Shown in pieces: positions 20,550-29,451 of a stretch of 64,000 nucleotides of DNA. The notes beneath the pieces are model-generated. The model did no database searches. It was not told where the DNA came from and worked only from the letters and a program-made list of their open reading frames with translations. Position 1 is the stretch's first letter, and each line of letters begins with the position of its first letter. Source of the DNA: an uncultured Pirellulaceae bacterium (GTDB lineage Bacteria; Planctomycetota; Planctomycetia; Pirellulales; Pirellulaceae); the NCBI GenBank assembly GCA_938084685.1, contig CALKGE010000004.1:1-64000 (forward strand). The letters run 5' to 3'. The position numbers and the translations under genes are program-made.

Positions 20550-23500
20550 ATGCAACGTACCATTGCCGCTTTTGCTCTTACCCTTTTGATGCTTTCCCCT
20601 ATTGTGGCCCAGTCCAAAGTCAACAACCTGGGGACGAAACAACGACCCATCCGGGCGCTGCTGGTTTGTGGCGGTTGCTGTCACGATTACACCCGTCAGA
20701 AGCAGATTATCTCTCAGGGAGTATCAGCCCGAGCGAACGTCGTGTGGACACTCGTTCAGCAGGGTGGAACGGCAACCGATTCCTACATTCCGCTTTACCG
20801 GGACAAAAACTGGTCGGAAGGCTACGACATAGTCATACATAACGAATGTTTTTCTCATGCGAATGAGAAAGAATGGGTAGAAAACATTGTCCGCCCTCAT
20901 CGGGAAGGACTGCCAGCAATGCTGATTCACTGTGCCATGCACAGTTACCGAACCGGCGATGATACCTGGTTCAAATTTGTTGGGATGCAGTCACCGGGCC
21001 ACGGACCTCATTACTCTTACACGGTCGAAAACGTCCGCAGCGACCATCCTGCCATGCAGGGATTCGGCAAAACTTTTGTCGCCCCCAAAGGTGAGTTGTA
21101 CCACTCCATCAAACTGTTTGACACAGCCACCGTGCTGGGGCAGGCGAAACGAATGAGTGATGGCAAGCCGCAGGTCTGTATCTGGACAAACCAGTACGGT
21201 AAAGGAAAGGTCTTCGCAACCACCATTGGCCATTACAACGAGACGATGGCTGAACCCAAATGGCTGGATATGTTCACTCGCGGATTGCTGTGGTCGGTCG
21301 GACTGGATCCAGCGGAACATTTTACTCCCAGTACACCCGCAGTGGACGCGGCAATCAAAGCTCTGGTTACAGCACCAGCTATAAAGGAGAATCCCAATAA
21401 ACTTCCGGTTGAGTGTTGTGGTGGTGCCAACCTCGCTTACAAACGTCCGACAACGGCACAGTCCGAAGAATCCAACAAGCAGAACTTTGCCAAGCACGCT
21501 GTCGACGGTGACCTCACCACTCGCTGGTGTTCCCAGGGACAAGGCATCGGTCAGACCTGGCAAGTGGAGCTGGAGAAGGAATCTCATGTACGCTCGCTGC
21601 GTATCCACTGGGAAAAGGATAGCGCCGCCTACAAGTACAAAATTCATGCGTCGGCTGACGGTGAAACCTGGATGGAAATCGTTGACCAATCGGGCAACAG
21701 TAAAAACGAACGCGTGACCGCGCATCAGGTGGACTCACCAGACACCAAATTCCTGCGAGTGACGTTTCTCGGTGCGAGCGGAGGATACTGGGGAAGTTTC
21801 TGGGAATTTGAAGCTTACGCCACGCCTGATCTGCCCACCTTGCCCAAGAAAGTAACCAGCAATTCCGCAACCAATGCCTCGATCGCCGATGTGGTGGCGC
21901 CCGATGGTTTTGATGTGACACTGTTTGGCAAACCACCGGAAGTTAATTACCCGGTCTGTATCGCCTCGGCTCCCACAGGCGAAGTCTTCGTGGGAGTCGA
22001 CCCCCAGGGATCTCTGGGGAAAGAAGATGGTCAGGGCAAGGTACTGCGGTGCATCGACATCAATGGTGACGGACGAGCGGACAGGATTAACGAGTTTGCT
22101 CGCATGGACCACCCTCGCGGTCTGTTCTACGACAACGGATCGTTATGGGTGCTACATCCGCCAACACTGAGTGTTTTTCATGACACCGATGGTGACGGGA
22201 CAGCCGACAAACAGGAAACATTGATCACAGGTATCAGTACCGACGAAGTCGAGCGCCGCGGAGCGGACCATACCACCAATGGCATTCGTATGGGCATCGA
22301 CGGCTGGCTCTACATCGCAGTAGGCGACTTTGGATTTACAAACGCCAAGGGAGCGGACGGCAGAACGCTGGCCAAGCGTGGTGGAGGTATTCTTCGCGTC
22401 CGTCCCGATGGCACCGAAATGGAAGTCTACAACTGGGGACAACGCAACATCATGGACGTCTGTATCGATCCGTTGATGAACATCTATACGCGTGACAATA
22501 CGAACGATGGTGGTGGCTGGGATATTCGCCTGAGCCACATCCACCAGTCTGGCCATTACGGCTATCCTTTTCTCTACGTGAATTTCACCGAAGAAAGTCT
22601 TCCACCACTGGCGGATTATGGTGGAGGCTCTGGCTGTGGCGGCATGTTCCTGCACGATCTCCGCTGGCCCGAACCGTTCGGCAATGCACTCTACACGTGC
22701 GACTGGGGACGCAGCGAAGTCTATCGGCATAACCTGCCTGCCAACGGAGTTACGTTCAACGCGCATCAGGAAGTCTTCCTGAAAATCCCACGTCCTACCG
22801 ATATGGACGTGGACGGAAGCGGACGCCTGGTCGTCGCCAGCTGGAAAAATGGAAAATTCGCATACAGTGGTGAAGATGTCGGGTTTGTCGCCATGATCAC
22901 TCCTACTGACCATGTTGCTAAACCGTTCCCCTTCATGTCAGAACAGACCGATGAACAATTGCTGCAACACCTGAATTCACCCAGCCATATCTATCAACTC
23001 CACGCACAACGTGAATTCCTCCGACGAGGTAAGACTGCCCAGCGAATCGACGCGCTCACGGCTGCCGCGGCCAATGACCAGCATCCCCTGCATGGCCGAG
23101 TTGCTGCAATCTATACACTCAAACAGTTGGCTGATACCGAGGCCACACCTGCTCTTTTGGAACTGGCCGATATCGCCGAGATTCGTGAACACGCACTACG
23201 AGCGATCACAGATCGTCAGCAAGGACTCAAAGACCTGGAGATACGCCCTTTTGTGGAGGCACTAGACGACAGCAATCCACGTGTCCGAGCTCAGGCACTG
23301 ATCTGTCTGGGGCGCATCGGCAACCCTGCTGCTGGCGAAGCTATTATTCCCCACACACTACGTGACGAAAATTACCCCCGTCCTGTCGGAGAACCACTTT
23401 ATAAGCAGGCGGACCCCGGACGAATCCTCTCTCATCTGGCCGTTCGCGCCCTGGTAAACTGCCAGGCAACTGCAGCCTGCCTGGATGCTCTGAAAGGTCC

Positions 23501-24389
23501 CTATGCGGAGGGAGCATTCTGGGCTCTGAAGTATATGCACAATCGCCAAGCAGTGGAGGGATTAATCAGACTACTTAGCACTACCCAAAAGTCAGCACTG
23601 CGGCAGGAAGCGATTACTACATTAATCCGTCTCTATCATCTTGAAGGTGAATATCAAGGAGGTTGGTGGGGAACGCGCCCCGACTTGACCGGCCCCTATT
23701 TTGATCGCCAACCATGGCAGCAAAGTGAACGAATCGGCGAGGTGTTAAAGAAAGTTATCCCGGAACTCGACCAGGAAAGCCAGGCTCTGGCTGGCACACA
23801 AATGGCGCGGCACAAAGTCGAATTGGAAGGCCTGCAACAACTTGTGGCCGACGCCAGCCAACGAGCGGAAATGGAACCGATCAAGATTGCCAAGGCAGAC
23901 CCCAACAATCCAGATCTAATTGCCAACATGAAACTCGATATCGCCTCGTACCGAGCCAACGACTTTCAAGGGAATCCCAGGAAGGGAGAACCTTTGTTCC
24001 AGCGGCAGAACTGTGTCGCCTGTCATACCACGGCTAATGGCCAGATTCCCAAAGGCCCTCACCTGGTAGATATTGGCAAGCGTTATAAGAAACAGGAGCT
24101 TGTTGACTCCATCCTCAACCCTAATGCCAAAATCGCTCAGGGCTTTGATACCTACGCTTTCATCACCGTGGACGGAAAAGTACTCAGCGGCTTCATTACC
24201 AGCGAAAGTGCCAACGAGGTTCACATCCGTCAGACCAACGGCTTACCCCTGGTCCTCAAAAAAGACGATATCGACGTTCGCCGCAAGTCGGAAGGTTCGA
24301 TGATGCCCAAAGGGCTGGTCGATAACTTGACACCTGAATTGCTGGCAGACCTCATTGCCTACCTGCAATCGCTGAAGTCGAATCAATAG
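20550..24389 (+). CDS. Multidomain protein: ThuA-like + F5/8 type C + PVC beta-propeller + HEAT repeats + C-terminal haem-binding cytochrome domain
   Basis: ThuA-like N-terminus (RALLVCGGCCHDYTRQKQ, LIHCAMHSYR); discoidin-like (HAVDGDLTTRWCSQGQG); VVAPDGFDVTLFGKPPEVNYPVCIASAPTGEVFVGVD; GEPLFQRQNCVACHTTANGQIPKGPHL. ORF opens at 20241, signal-peptide start at 20550. Confidence 0.82.
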   Translation: MQRTIAAFALTLLMLSPIVAQSKVNNLGTKQRPIRALLVCGGCCHDYTRQKQIISQGVSARANVVWTLVQQGGTATDSYIPLYRDKNWSEGYDIVIHNECFSHANEKEWVENIVRPHREGLPAMLIHCAMHSYRTGDDTWFKFVGMQSPGHGPHYSYTVENVRSDHPAMQGFGKTFVAPKGELYHSIKLFDTATVLGQAKRMSDGKPQVCIWTNQYGKGKVFATTIGHYNETMAEPKWLDMFTRGLLWSVGLDPAEHFTPSTPAVDAAIKALVTAPAIKENPNKLPVECCGGANLAYKRPTTAQSEESNKQNFAKHAVDGDLTTRWCSQGQGIGQTWQVELEKESHVRSLRIHWEKDSAAYKYKIHASADGETWMEIVDQSGNSKNERVTAHQVDSPDTKFLRVTFLGASGGYWGSFWEFEAYATPDLPTLPKKVTSNSATNASIADVVAPDGFDVTLFGKPPEVNYPVCIASAPTGEVFVGVDPQGSLGKEDGQGKVLRCIDINGDGRADRINEFARMDHPRGLFYDNGSLWVLHPPTLSVFHDTDGDGTADKQETLITGISTDEVERRGADHTTNGIRMGIDGWLYIAVGDFGFTNAKGADGRTLAKRGGGILRVRPDGTEMEVYNWGQRNIMDVCIDPLMNIYTRDNTNDGGGWDIRLSHIHQSGHYGYPFLYVNFTEESLPPLADYGGGSGCGGMFLHDLRWPEPFGNALYTCDWGRSEVYRHNLPANGVTFNAHQEVFLKIPRPTDMDVDGSGRLVVASWKNGKFAYSGEDVGFVAMITPTDHVAKPFPFMSEQTDEQLLQHLNSPSHIYQLHAQREFLRRGKTAQRIDALTAAAANDQHPLHGRVAAIYTLKQLADTEATPALLELADIAEIREHALRAITDRQQGLKDLEIRPFVEALDDSNPRVRAQALICLGRIGNPAAGEAIIPHTLRDENYPRPVGEPLYKQADPGRILSHLAVRALVNCQATAACLDALKGPYAEGAFWALKYMHNRQAVEGLIRLLSTTQKSALRQEAITTLIRLYHLEGEYQGGWWGTRPDLTGPYFDRQPWQQSERIGEVLKKVIPELDQESQALAGTQMARHKVELEGLQQLVADASQRAEMEPIKIAKADPNNPDLIANMKLDIASYRANDFQGNPRKGEPLFQRQNCVACHTTANGQIPKGPHLVDIGKRYKKQELVDSILNPNAKIAQGFDTYAFITVDGKVLSGFITSESANEVHIRQTNGLPLVLKKDDIDVRRKSEGSMMPKGLVDNLTPELLADLIAYLQSLKSNQ

Positions 24390-24422
24390 AACGAGCCATT
24401 ACTGGTACCTCTATCGTGCCCG

Positions 24423-27257
24423 CTAGCGAAAGAACTCCTTGGTCGCCACATCCTGTTCGACGACAAGCCCCTGCTCGGCTGCATTCAGTATCAGCTCACG
24501 CCCTTCACCACGGCGAGTGAAAATCACCTCACCCGGACTTACCAATCGATTCCAATGCTCCTGAAACCTGGCGGCTAATTCCTTATTTCTGGACAACACC
24601 TCAGGCACGGCGTGCAGCATTATCAATTCCCGATGCTGATCAACATGCTCATACTCTTCCGCAAAATATTTCTTCAATAGCTCAGGTAGAATCCGAGCGT
24701 ACCACGGGTAGCGGACTCTGGTTGAAAACTTCTTGAGATCGACAAATCGTTCGATCACATAACGAGCGTCAAACGGAGGGGAAAAGACATCTGACAATGC
24801 CTTGGTAAAAATCGCGATCTCGTCGTCGTTGGCTTCCTGCAGAAAGACGCGAACATACCCTCCCGCCTGTTCGCCGATAAAGAGATGATCAATCAACTCT
24901 TCACTACTCTCCCAGCGGATCAACCCGGCATCCCGGAGTGCACAAACAATCGCCTCGGATACTGCTTTCGTCAGGGATGCGGAAGTCCACTTCGTCGGGT
25001 TCTCGGAAAAGGGTGGAAACCCCATATCATGCAAGTCACCTCCCAGTTGTATCTGAATCGATTTGGCGGCTTGACCCTCAAAGGGCTTTCCGATCCCCCA
25101 TAACGAGTAGTTCTTTTCACGGTGACCTGCCCGCTCCAGCATCTCCTCAGAAATCACAGAAGCAACTCGCTCTACCCCCACCGGCTTGATCTCGGTAAAC
25201 GCCGGATGCACATGCCCGACACCTTTTTCAATCATGCCGTCGTCCGTCACACCGTAAATACGAGTATGTTTCTTGCAGAACCGCTTGTAGTCTGACAACC
25301 CCTTGAGAAACTCGGGAGCCAGACAGACAACGTCCCAATTGTGAGCAAGTTTTTTGGGGTCGTCCAGGTCCAGCCGTATAGACCGCCCGCGCAGCTGATT
25401 GACACTCATCGATGTTGTCACCGACGTCAAGTCGACCAGAACGTTGATCTTATGAGCATCCCAGCCTTCCCCGAGCAGTCCTCGCGTTCCCACCAGACAC
25501 TTGGTGTAACCTTCCAGAAAGAAGTCTGTTACCATCTCGACATAGACACGAGGAACCCAATCTTTGCCTGTCGCTTTTAAAAGTCGGTAGCCATCCTGAG
25601 CTCCCCAACGCAACTCAACTTCGTAATCTTTCTGTTGCAGCCACTGCGCTGCATACTCGTGAAAAATCAAATAGAGATCATCATCTACCAGCACCGTAGA
25701 ACCGGTTACCAGAACCGGATCCAGATCGTCGGTGGCACTGTCCTCAAGCAGAGTGCGAAAGGCTGCGATGGCGCCCCCCACTTCGCTGTCGAGAATATGA
25801 CGAACTTCCGGATTCACCGCAGATGTCTTCTCGTAATCGCAAACTACCACTGCACGAATGGAATCGCCAAGCAATTCTTTTTCTCGGCTCAAAATCGGAA
25901 TCAATGCCCGAGCCTTACTTTGGGAATAGGCCAGAATCCGATTCACCGGCGAGGCGCAACGTTGATTACCCGTTTCTGTGATCTGCGCACCAAGCAAACG
26001 CAAATGACGCTTGATTCGATCTGCTAAATCCAGCATCGCAGGGTTATCCTTCCGCATCAGGTATAAGCGAACATACGAATCGATCACCGGCACGCAGTAC
26101 GACAGTACATCTTCACAGATATCGATTTGCCGCTGCGTCAGTTCGCGAGCGTTGGGAGGTAAATCAAACTCCTGCTTGGCAAGCAACACCCGGGCCCCCC
26201 AGGCAAATGAAGGAAAACGCTTTTCGTATTCGCTCCAACTCCGAGCGGGACCCAGGGGCAGTTTCATTTTCTCCAGTGTCTGGTACGCCCACTGGGTAAG
26301 CGACAATCGATCTTCTGTCTCAGGGACATGCAGCAGGATTTCCAGCAGCTCCTCCATATGTTTACTGGTATTAGAGATAAACTCGAGCTCGTCCTCGGTC
26401 GGTCTGACAAAATAGCAGAGGTCTTTATACGGAGCCAGAAAACCATCTTTGATGACTGCGGGCACCGGTACTTCGTAATCGATTTTATCCAGCAAGGAGA
26501 CATAGATCTCCCAGTCGTCTGGGTCTGCATCTGCTTCGTCCGGTGGAGTGGCCGTCAGGCCAAGCACGATTGGGTCGTCCAGATATTCGGAGATGGCATG
26601 CAGAAATCTCCCCCAGTGCCCAACCAAATGGTGGCACTCGTCGAGGATCACCAATCCAACACCAGCATCCTTCAGGTTTTGCAAATTTTCCAGCGCACTT
26701 GCATGCAGAACAGCCAACGCATCGTTGCCTCGGGTTATCTCGTCCCGGACCTGTTTCGCGTAATAGGCAAGCCGCTCCAGAAAGTACTCCGGATTATGCT
26801 CGTGCAAATCACGAATCCATACTTCAGCTTCTTCTTCCGAACGCGCATTTTCCTTTTTGAGCAGCGAGTTCTTCCAAAACTCCAGCGCGGCATCGTTCAG
26901 GTCATCATTCCCGCGGGACGGAAGTGTTAACGCCTGATAGGTTAGCGATGTAAACAGGGAAGGTGCTTTGGGATTCGCTGATAACCAATCCAGATCCAAC
27001 GCAGCTCCATCGCACTCAAACAACTCGGTACGTGCCAGCCATTGTGATTGGATCGCCGAATTGGGACTGAGGACAACAGCCGGGCAGCGAAAAACCTCGG
27101 CCCACAGGTACAGCCCTGTTACTGTCTTGCCAGAGCCGGGCGGAGCATTGACATAAAGTTTCCGGTCGCCGTCACGCCGATGGGCTAATGCCGCCTCCAC
27201 CACGTCCTGCTGACAGGGGCGCAACTGACCGCTAAATTTAATATCCGGAAATTGCAT
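24423..27257 (-). CDS. SF2 DEAD/DEAH-box helicase
   Basis: Walker A APPGSGKTVTGL; DECH box VILDECHHLVGHWG; motif III LGLTATPP; motif VI NQLRGRSIRLD. Confidence 0.82.
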   Translation of the reverse strand: MQFPDIKFSGQLRPCQQDVVEAALAHRRDGDRKLYVNAPPGSGKTVTGLYLWAEVFRCPAVVLSPNSAIQSQWLARTELFECDGAALDLDWLSANPKAPSLFTSLTYQALTLPSRGNDDLNDAALEFWKNSLLKKENARSEEEAEVWIRDLHEHNPEYFLERLAYYAKQVRDEITRGNDALAVLHASALENLQNLKDAGVGLVILDECHHLVGHWGRFLHAISEYLDDPIVLGLTATPPDEADADPDDWEIYVSLLDKIDYEVPVPAVIKDGFLAPYKDLCYFVRPTEDELEFISNTSKHMEELLEILLHVPETEDRLSLTQWAYQTLEKMKLPLGPARSWSEYEKRFPSFAWGARVLLAKQEFDLPPNARELTQRQIDICEDVLSYCVPVIDSYVRLYLMRKDNPAMLDLADRIKRHLRLLGAQITETGNQRCASPVNRILAYSQSKARALIPILSREKELLGDSIRAVVVCDYEKTSAVNPEVRHILDSEVGGAIAAFRTLLEDSATDDLDPVLVTGSTVLVDDDLYLIFHEYAAQWLQQKDYEVELRWGAQDGYRLLKATGKDWVPRVYVEMVTDFFLEGYTKCLVGTRGLLGEGWDAHKINVLVDLTSVTTSMSVNQLRGRSIRLDLDDPKKLAHNWDVVCLAPEFLKGLSDYKRFCKKHTRIYGVTDDGMIEKGVGHVHPAFTEIKPVGVERVASVISEEMLERAGHREKNYSLWGIGKPFEGQAAKSIQIQLGGDLHDMGFPPFSENPTKWTSASLTKAVSEAIVCALRDAGLIRWESSEELIDHLFIGEQAGGYVRVFLQEANDDEIAIFTKALSDVFSPPFDARYVIERFVDLKKFSTRVRYPWYARILPELLKKYFAEEYEHVDQHRELIMLHAVPEVLSRNKELAARFQEHWNRLVSPGEVIFTRRGEGRELILNAAEQGLVVEQDVATKEFFR

Positions 27258-27336
27258 GGTAGAGGAGGCCTCGTATGATCGCCACAGTTAAACGTACCAC
27301 ATTCCGGAATGCTGGGAAATCACCGCTCCCCTCAGG

Positions 27337-29430
27337 CTATTGTGGCAGATTCAATCCGGGAGGCAGATTACTCCCCCCTGGCAAGCCGCCCGGTAGTCCA
27401 CCCGGTAATCCACCGGGCAGTCCAGCTGGCAACTCAGGCTCGTCGCTCTTCTCGCGAATCAACTGAATGCGAGTCAGACGGAGCTTGTCATACTGGTCAT
27501 CAGGAATTACGTAGTACCACAATGCGAATCTGCGATTCAAATCTTCCGCCTTCTTTTTACCGTCAGCCAGCTTCTGTTCGTAATTAGCCAACTCGGTGGC
27601 GTAACCCTGCTGAGCGAGCAGATAGGCGTTCAAGTCCCGCTCATATTGAAGCTTGAGAGCTTCCAAATCGACTTGAGGATTCTCAACCTCTTCAGGCACC
27701 TCTGCCTCTGGTTTATCTCCACCATTTTCAGCAGGTTCTTCAGCAGGTTCTTCAGCAGGTTCTTCCGTAGGTTCTTGAGCAGGCTCCTCGTCACCAGGCT
27801 CTTTCTCACCGGGCTCTTCTCCAGGTTGTTCACCAGGTTCTTGTGGATCCTCTTGCTGACAAGCCTCTTCTACCGGAGGTGCTTCATCTTCCTGCTGCTC
27901 GGAAGCATCTGTCTCGTCCGTACTCTCAGATTCTTCAGGTTCGCTGGAACCTTCTGTATCAGCTGGTTCATCTGGTTCACCTGGCCCTTCGCCATCTTTC
28001 TCTGGGCCCTCATCCTCAGTATCCTCCTGCTCTTGGAGCGCAGCCGGCTTTTCTGGCTGCACTGGCTCTTCCGGCGGTCCACCCAACAGCGATTCATCGA
28101 AGGAGACACGCACGAAAACATAACGTCCGGGCTGAATCTCAGGCTCCGACTCCTGCTCATCGACTCCGATATTCGGCTCCAGGTCCACCGGTGTATCGAT
28201 TGCCTCCAGGTCTTCACCTTCTTCGTCGCCAGTTTCACTCCCTTCTGACTCTTCCTCCGCCTTGGCTGCTTCCTGATCGGCAGTCAGTCCGATTTCAAGT
28301 TCATCCTGCGAGCCTGCAAAAGCGCGGCCAAAATATAAGCGATAGGAAAGCCCTTCATTGGTTCCGGCTTCCAATTCTCCCTGCAGTGCCAGCAGTGAAA
28401 TATCATCTGGCTCTCCAGATTCCCCCAGCTGTAGCCTGAATCCCCGTCGTAACAGATCCTGATTGATGTTCTGTACCATTCGCTGAGCGAAAGAGTTCCG
28501 CGCCGCGGGAGGCTGTTCCAGAATTAATTCCATATCCAGTGCCAGATCAGCTGTCAGTCCAGCCTGTTTAGGCCGGACTCCGGCAATTTTGAAGTTGTCC
28601 AGGCCCGTAATAATATCGGTCAGAGACTCGTCATCCACTTCCAACGTCTCGTCGTCCAGACCTTCCAATTGCCAGTCTGAGGTAGAATTCTCTCGTGTCA
28701 ACAAACTAACTTCAGTCTCAGACAATGTCCCCTGTGTTTCATCCACTGCATAATCGTAGACCACAACCTTATTGATATTCGCTCCTTGGACCTCAAGCAG
28801 GTCTGTGTTGATCCAGTCGGTAAATTTAGCAGAGATATCTACGTTGGCCAGAGTCGTAATGTAGACTTCATCTTCATCCGGTGACCGGACGTAGTAATCA
28901 GAAGTCTGACCTTCTACTTTATTCCCGATGATAATATCCACCACCGGCTCACTAGCACCTTCCAGCGTAATGGTAATACGGTTACCAACTCCTTCTACGT
29001 CCGAAACGCTGAGTGAATCCTGCCTCGGGTCTACAACACCGTAAGTGGCATGATCTTCTTTCCATCGCGTTTGCAGAGCCCCCCGCTTGATACCCATCAC
29101 GGATGCTGCCGTACGTCCCAGTCGATCCTGAGCGTCTGCCGGGTAATTGTGATGGGATGGGATCACCCATTGCTGCTCCGCATTCCGCTCCACTTTAAAC
29201 GCCATCGGTTTTACCAACTTGGCGTCAAACGCGGTGACTTCCAGGGAGACCGCCCTGGTGGAATCAAAATCGTCAAAATAGGTCTGGCCTGTTTTGCCCA
29301 GTTCCTGAATTTCTTCTGACGATCCCCCCAGACCTCCATACAGGGTAAGCCCCAACATGATCATGGCGACCCCCGTAAAGATCATGGTCGTTCGCCATCC
29401 GGATGCTGCAAGATTTGAATTACTCATCAT
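27337..29430 (-). CDS. DUF4340 domain-containing protein with acidic E/P-rich insertion
   Basis: N-terminal TM segment, DUF4340-like region; low-complexity EEPAEEPAEEPAEN and GGLPGGLPGGLPGG tracts; upstream genes are GldG-like and ABC ATPase. Confidence 0.7.
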   Translation of the reverse strand: MMSNSNLAASGWRTTMIFTGVAMIMLGLTLYGGLGGSSEEIQELGKTGQTYFDDFDSTRAVSLEVTAFDAKLVKPMAFKVERNAEQQWVIPSHHNYPADAQDRLGRTAASVMGIKRGALQTRWKEDHATYGVVDPRQDSLSVSDVEGVGNRITITLEGASEPVVDIIIGNKVEGQTSDYYVRSPDEDEVYITTLANVDISAKFTDWINTDLLEVQGANINKVVVYDYAVDETQGTLSETEVSLLTRENSTSDWQLEGLDDETLEVDDESLTDIITGLDNFKIAGVRPKQAGLTADLALDMELILEQPPAARNSFAQRMVQNINQDLLRRGFRLQLGESGEPDDISLLALQGELEAGTNEGLSYRLYFGRAFAGSQDELEIGLTADQEAAKAEEESEGSETGDEEGEDLEAIDTPVDLEPNIGVDEQESEPEIQPGRYVFVRVSFDESLLGGPPEEPVQPEKPAALQEQEDTEDEGPEKDGEGPGEPDEPADTEGSSEPEESESTDETDASEQQEDEAPPVEEACQQEDPQEPGEQPGEEPGEKEPGDEEPAQEPTEEPAEEPAEEPAENGGDKPEAEVPEEVENPQVDLEALKLQYERDLNAYLLAQQGYATELANYEQKLADGKKKAEDLNRRFALWYYVIPDDQYDKLRLTRIQLIREKSDEPELPAGLPGGLPGGLPGGLPGGSNLPPGLNLPQ

Positions 29431-29451
29431 TAAGACTCCTCACTTGCTCCC

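Noticed and set aside
20991-22913. Minus ORFs of 244 and 253 aa
   Set aside because: Antisense shadows of the ThuA/propeller fusion gene.
27700-27860. Short direct repeats resembling a CRISPR array
   Set aside because: Repeats are in-frame codons for EEPAEEPAEEP without unique spacers; protein low complexity, not CRISPR.
27646-28248. Long plus-strand ORF (200 aa, FSRFFSRFFSRFF...)
   Set aside because: Antisense of the E/P-rich repeat in the DUF4340 gene; composition artefact.
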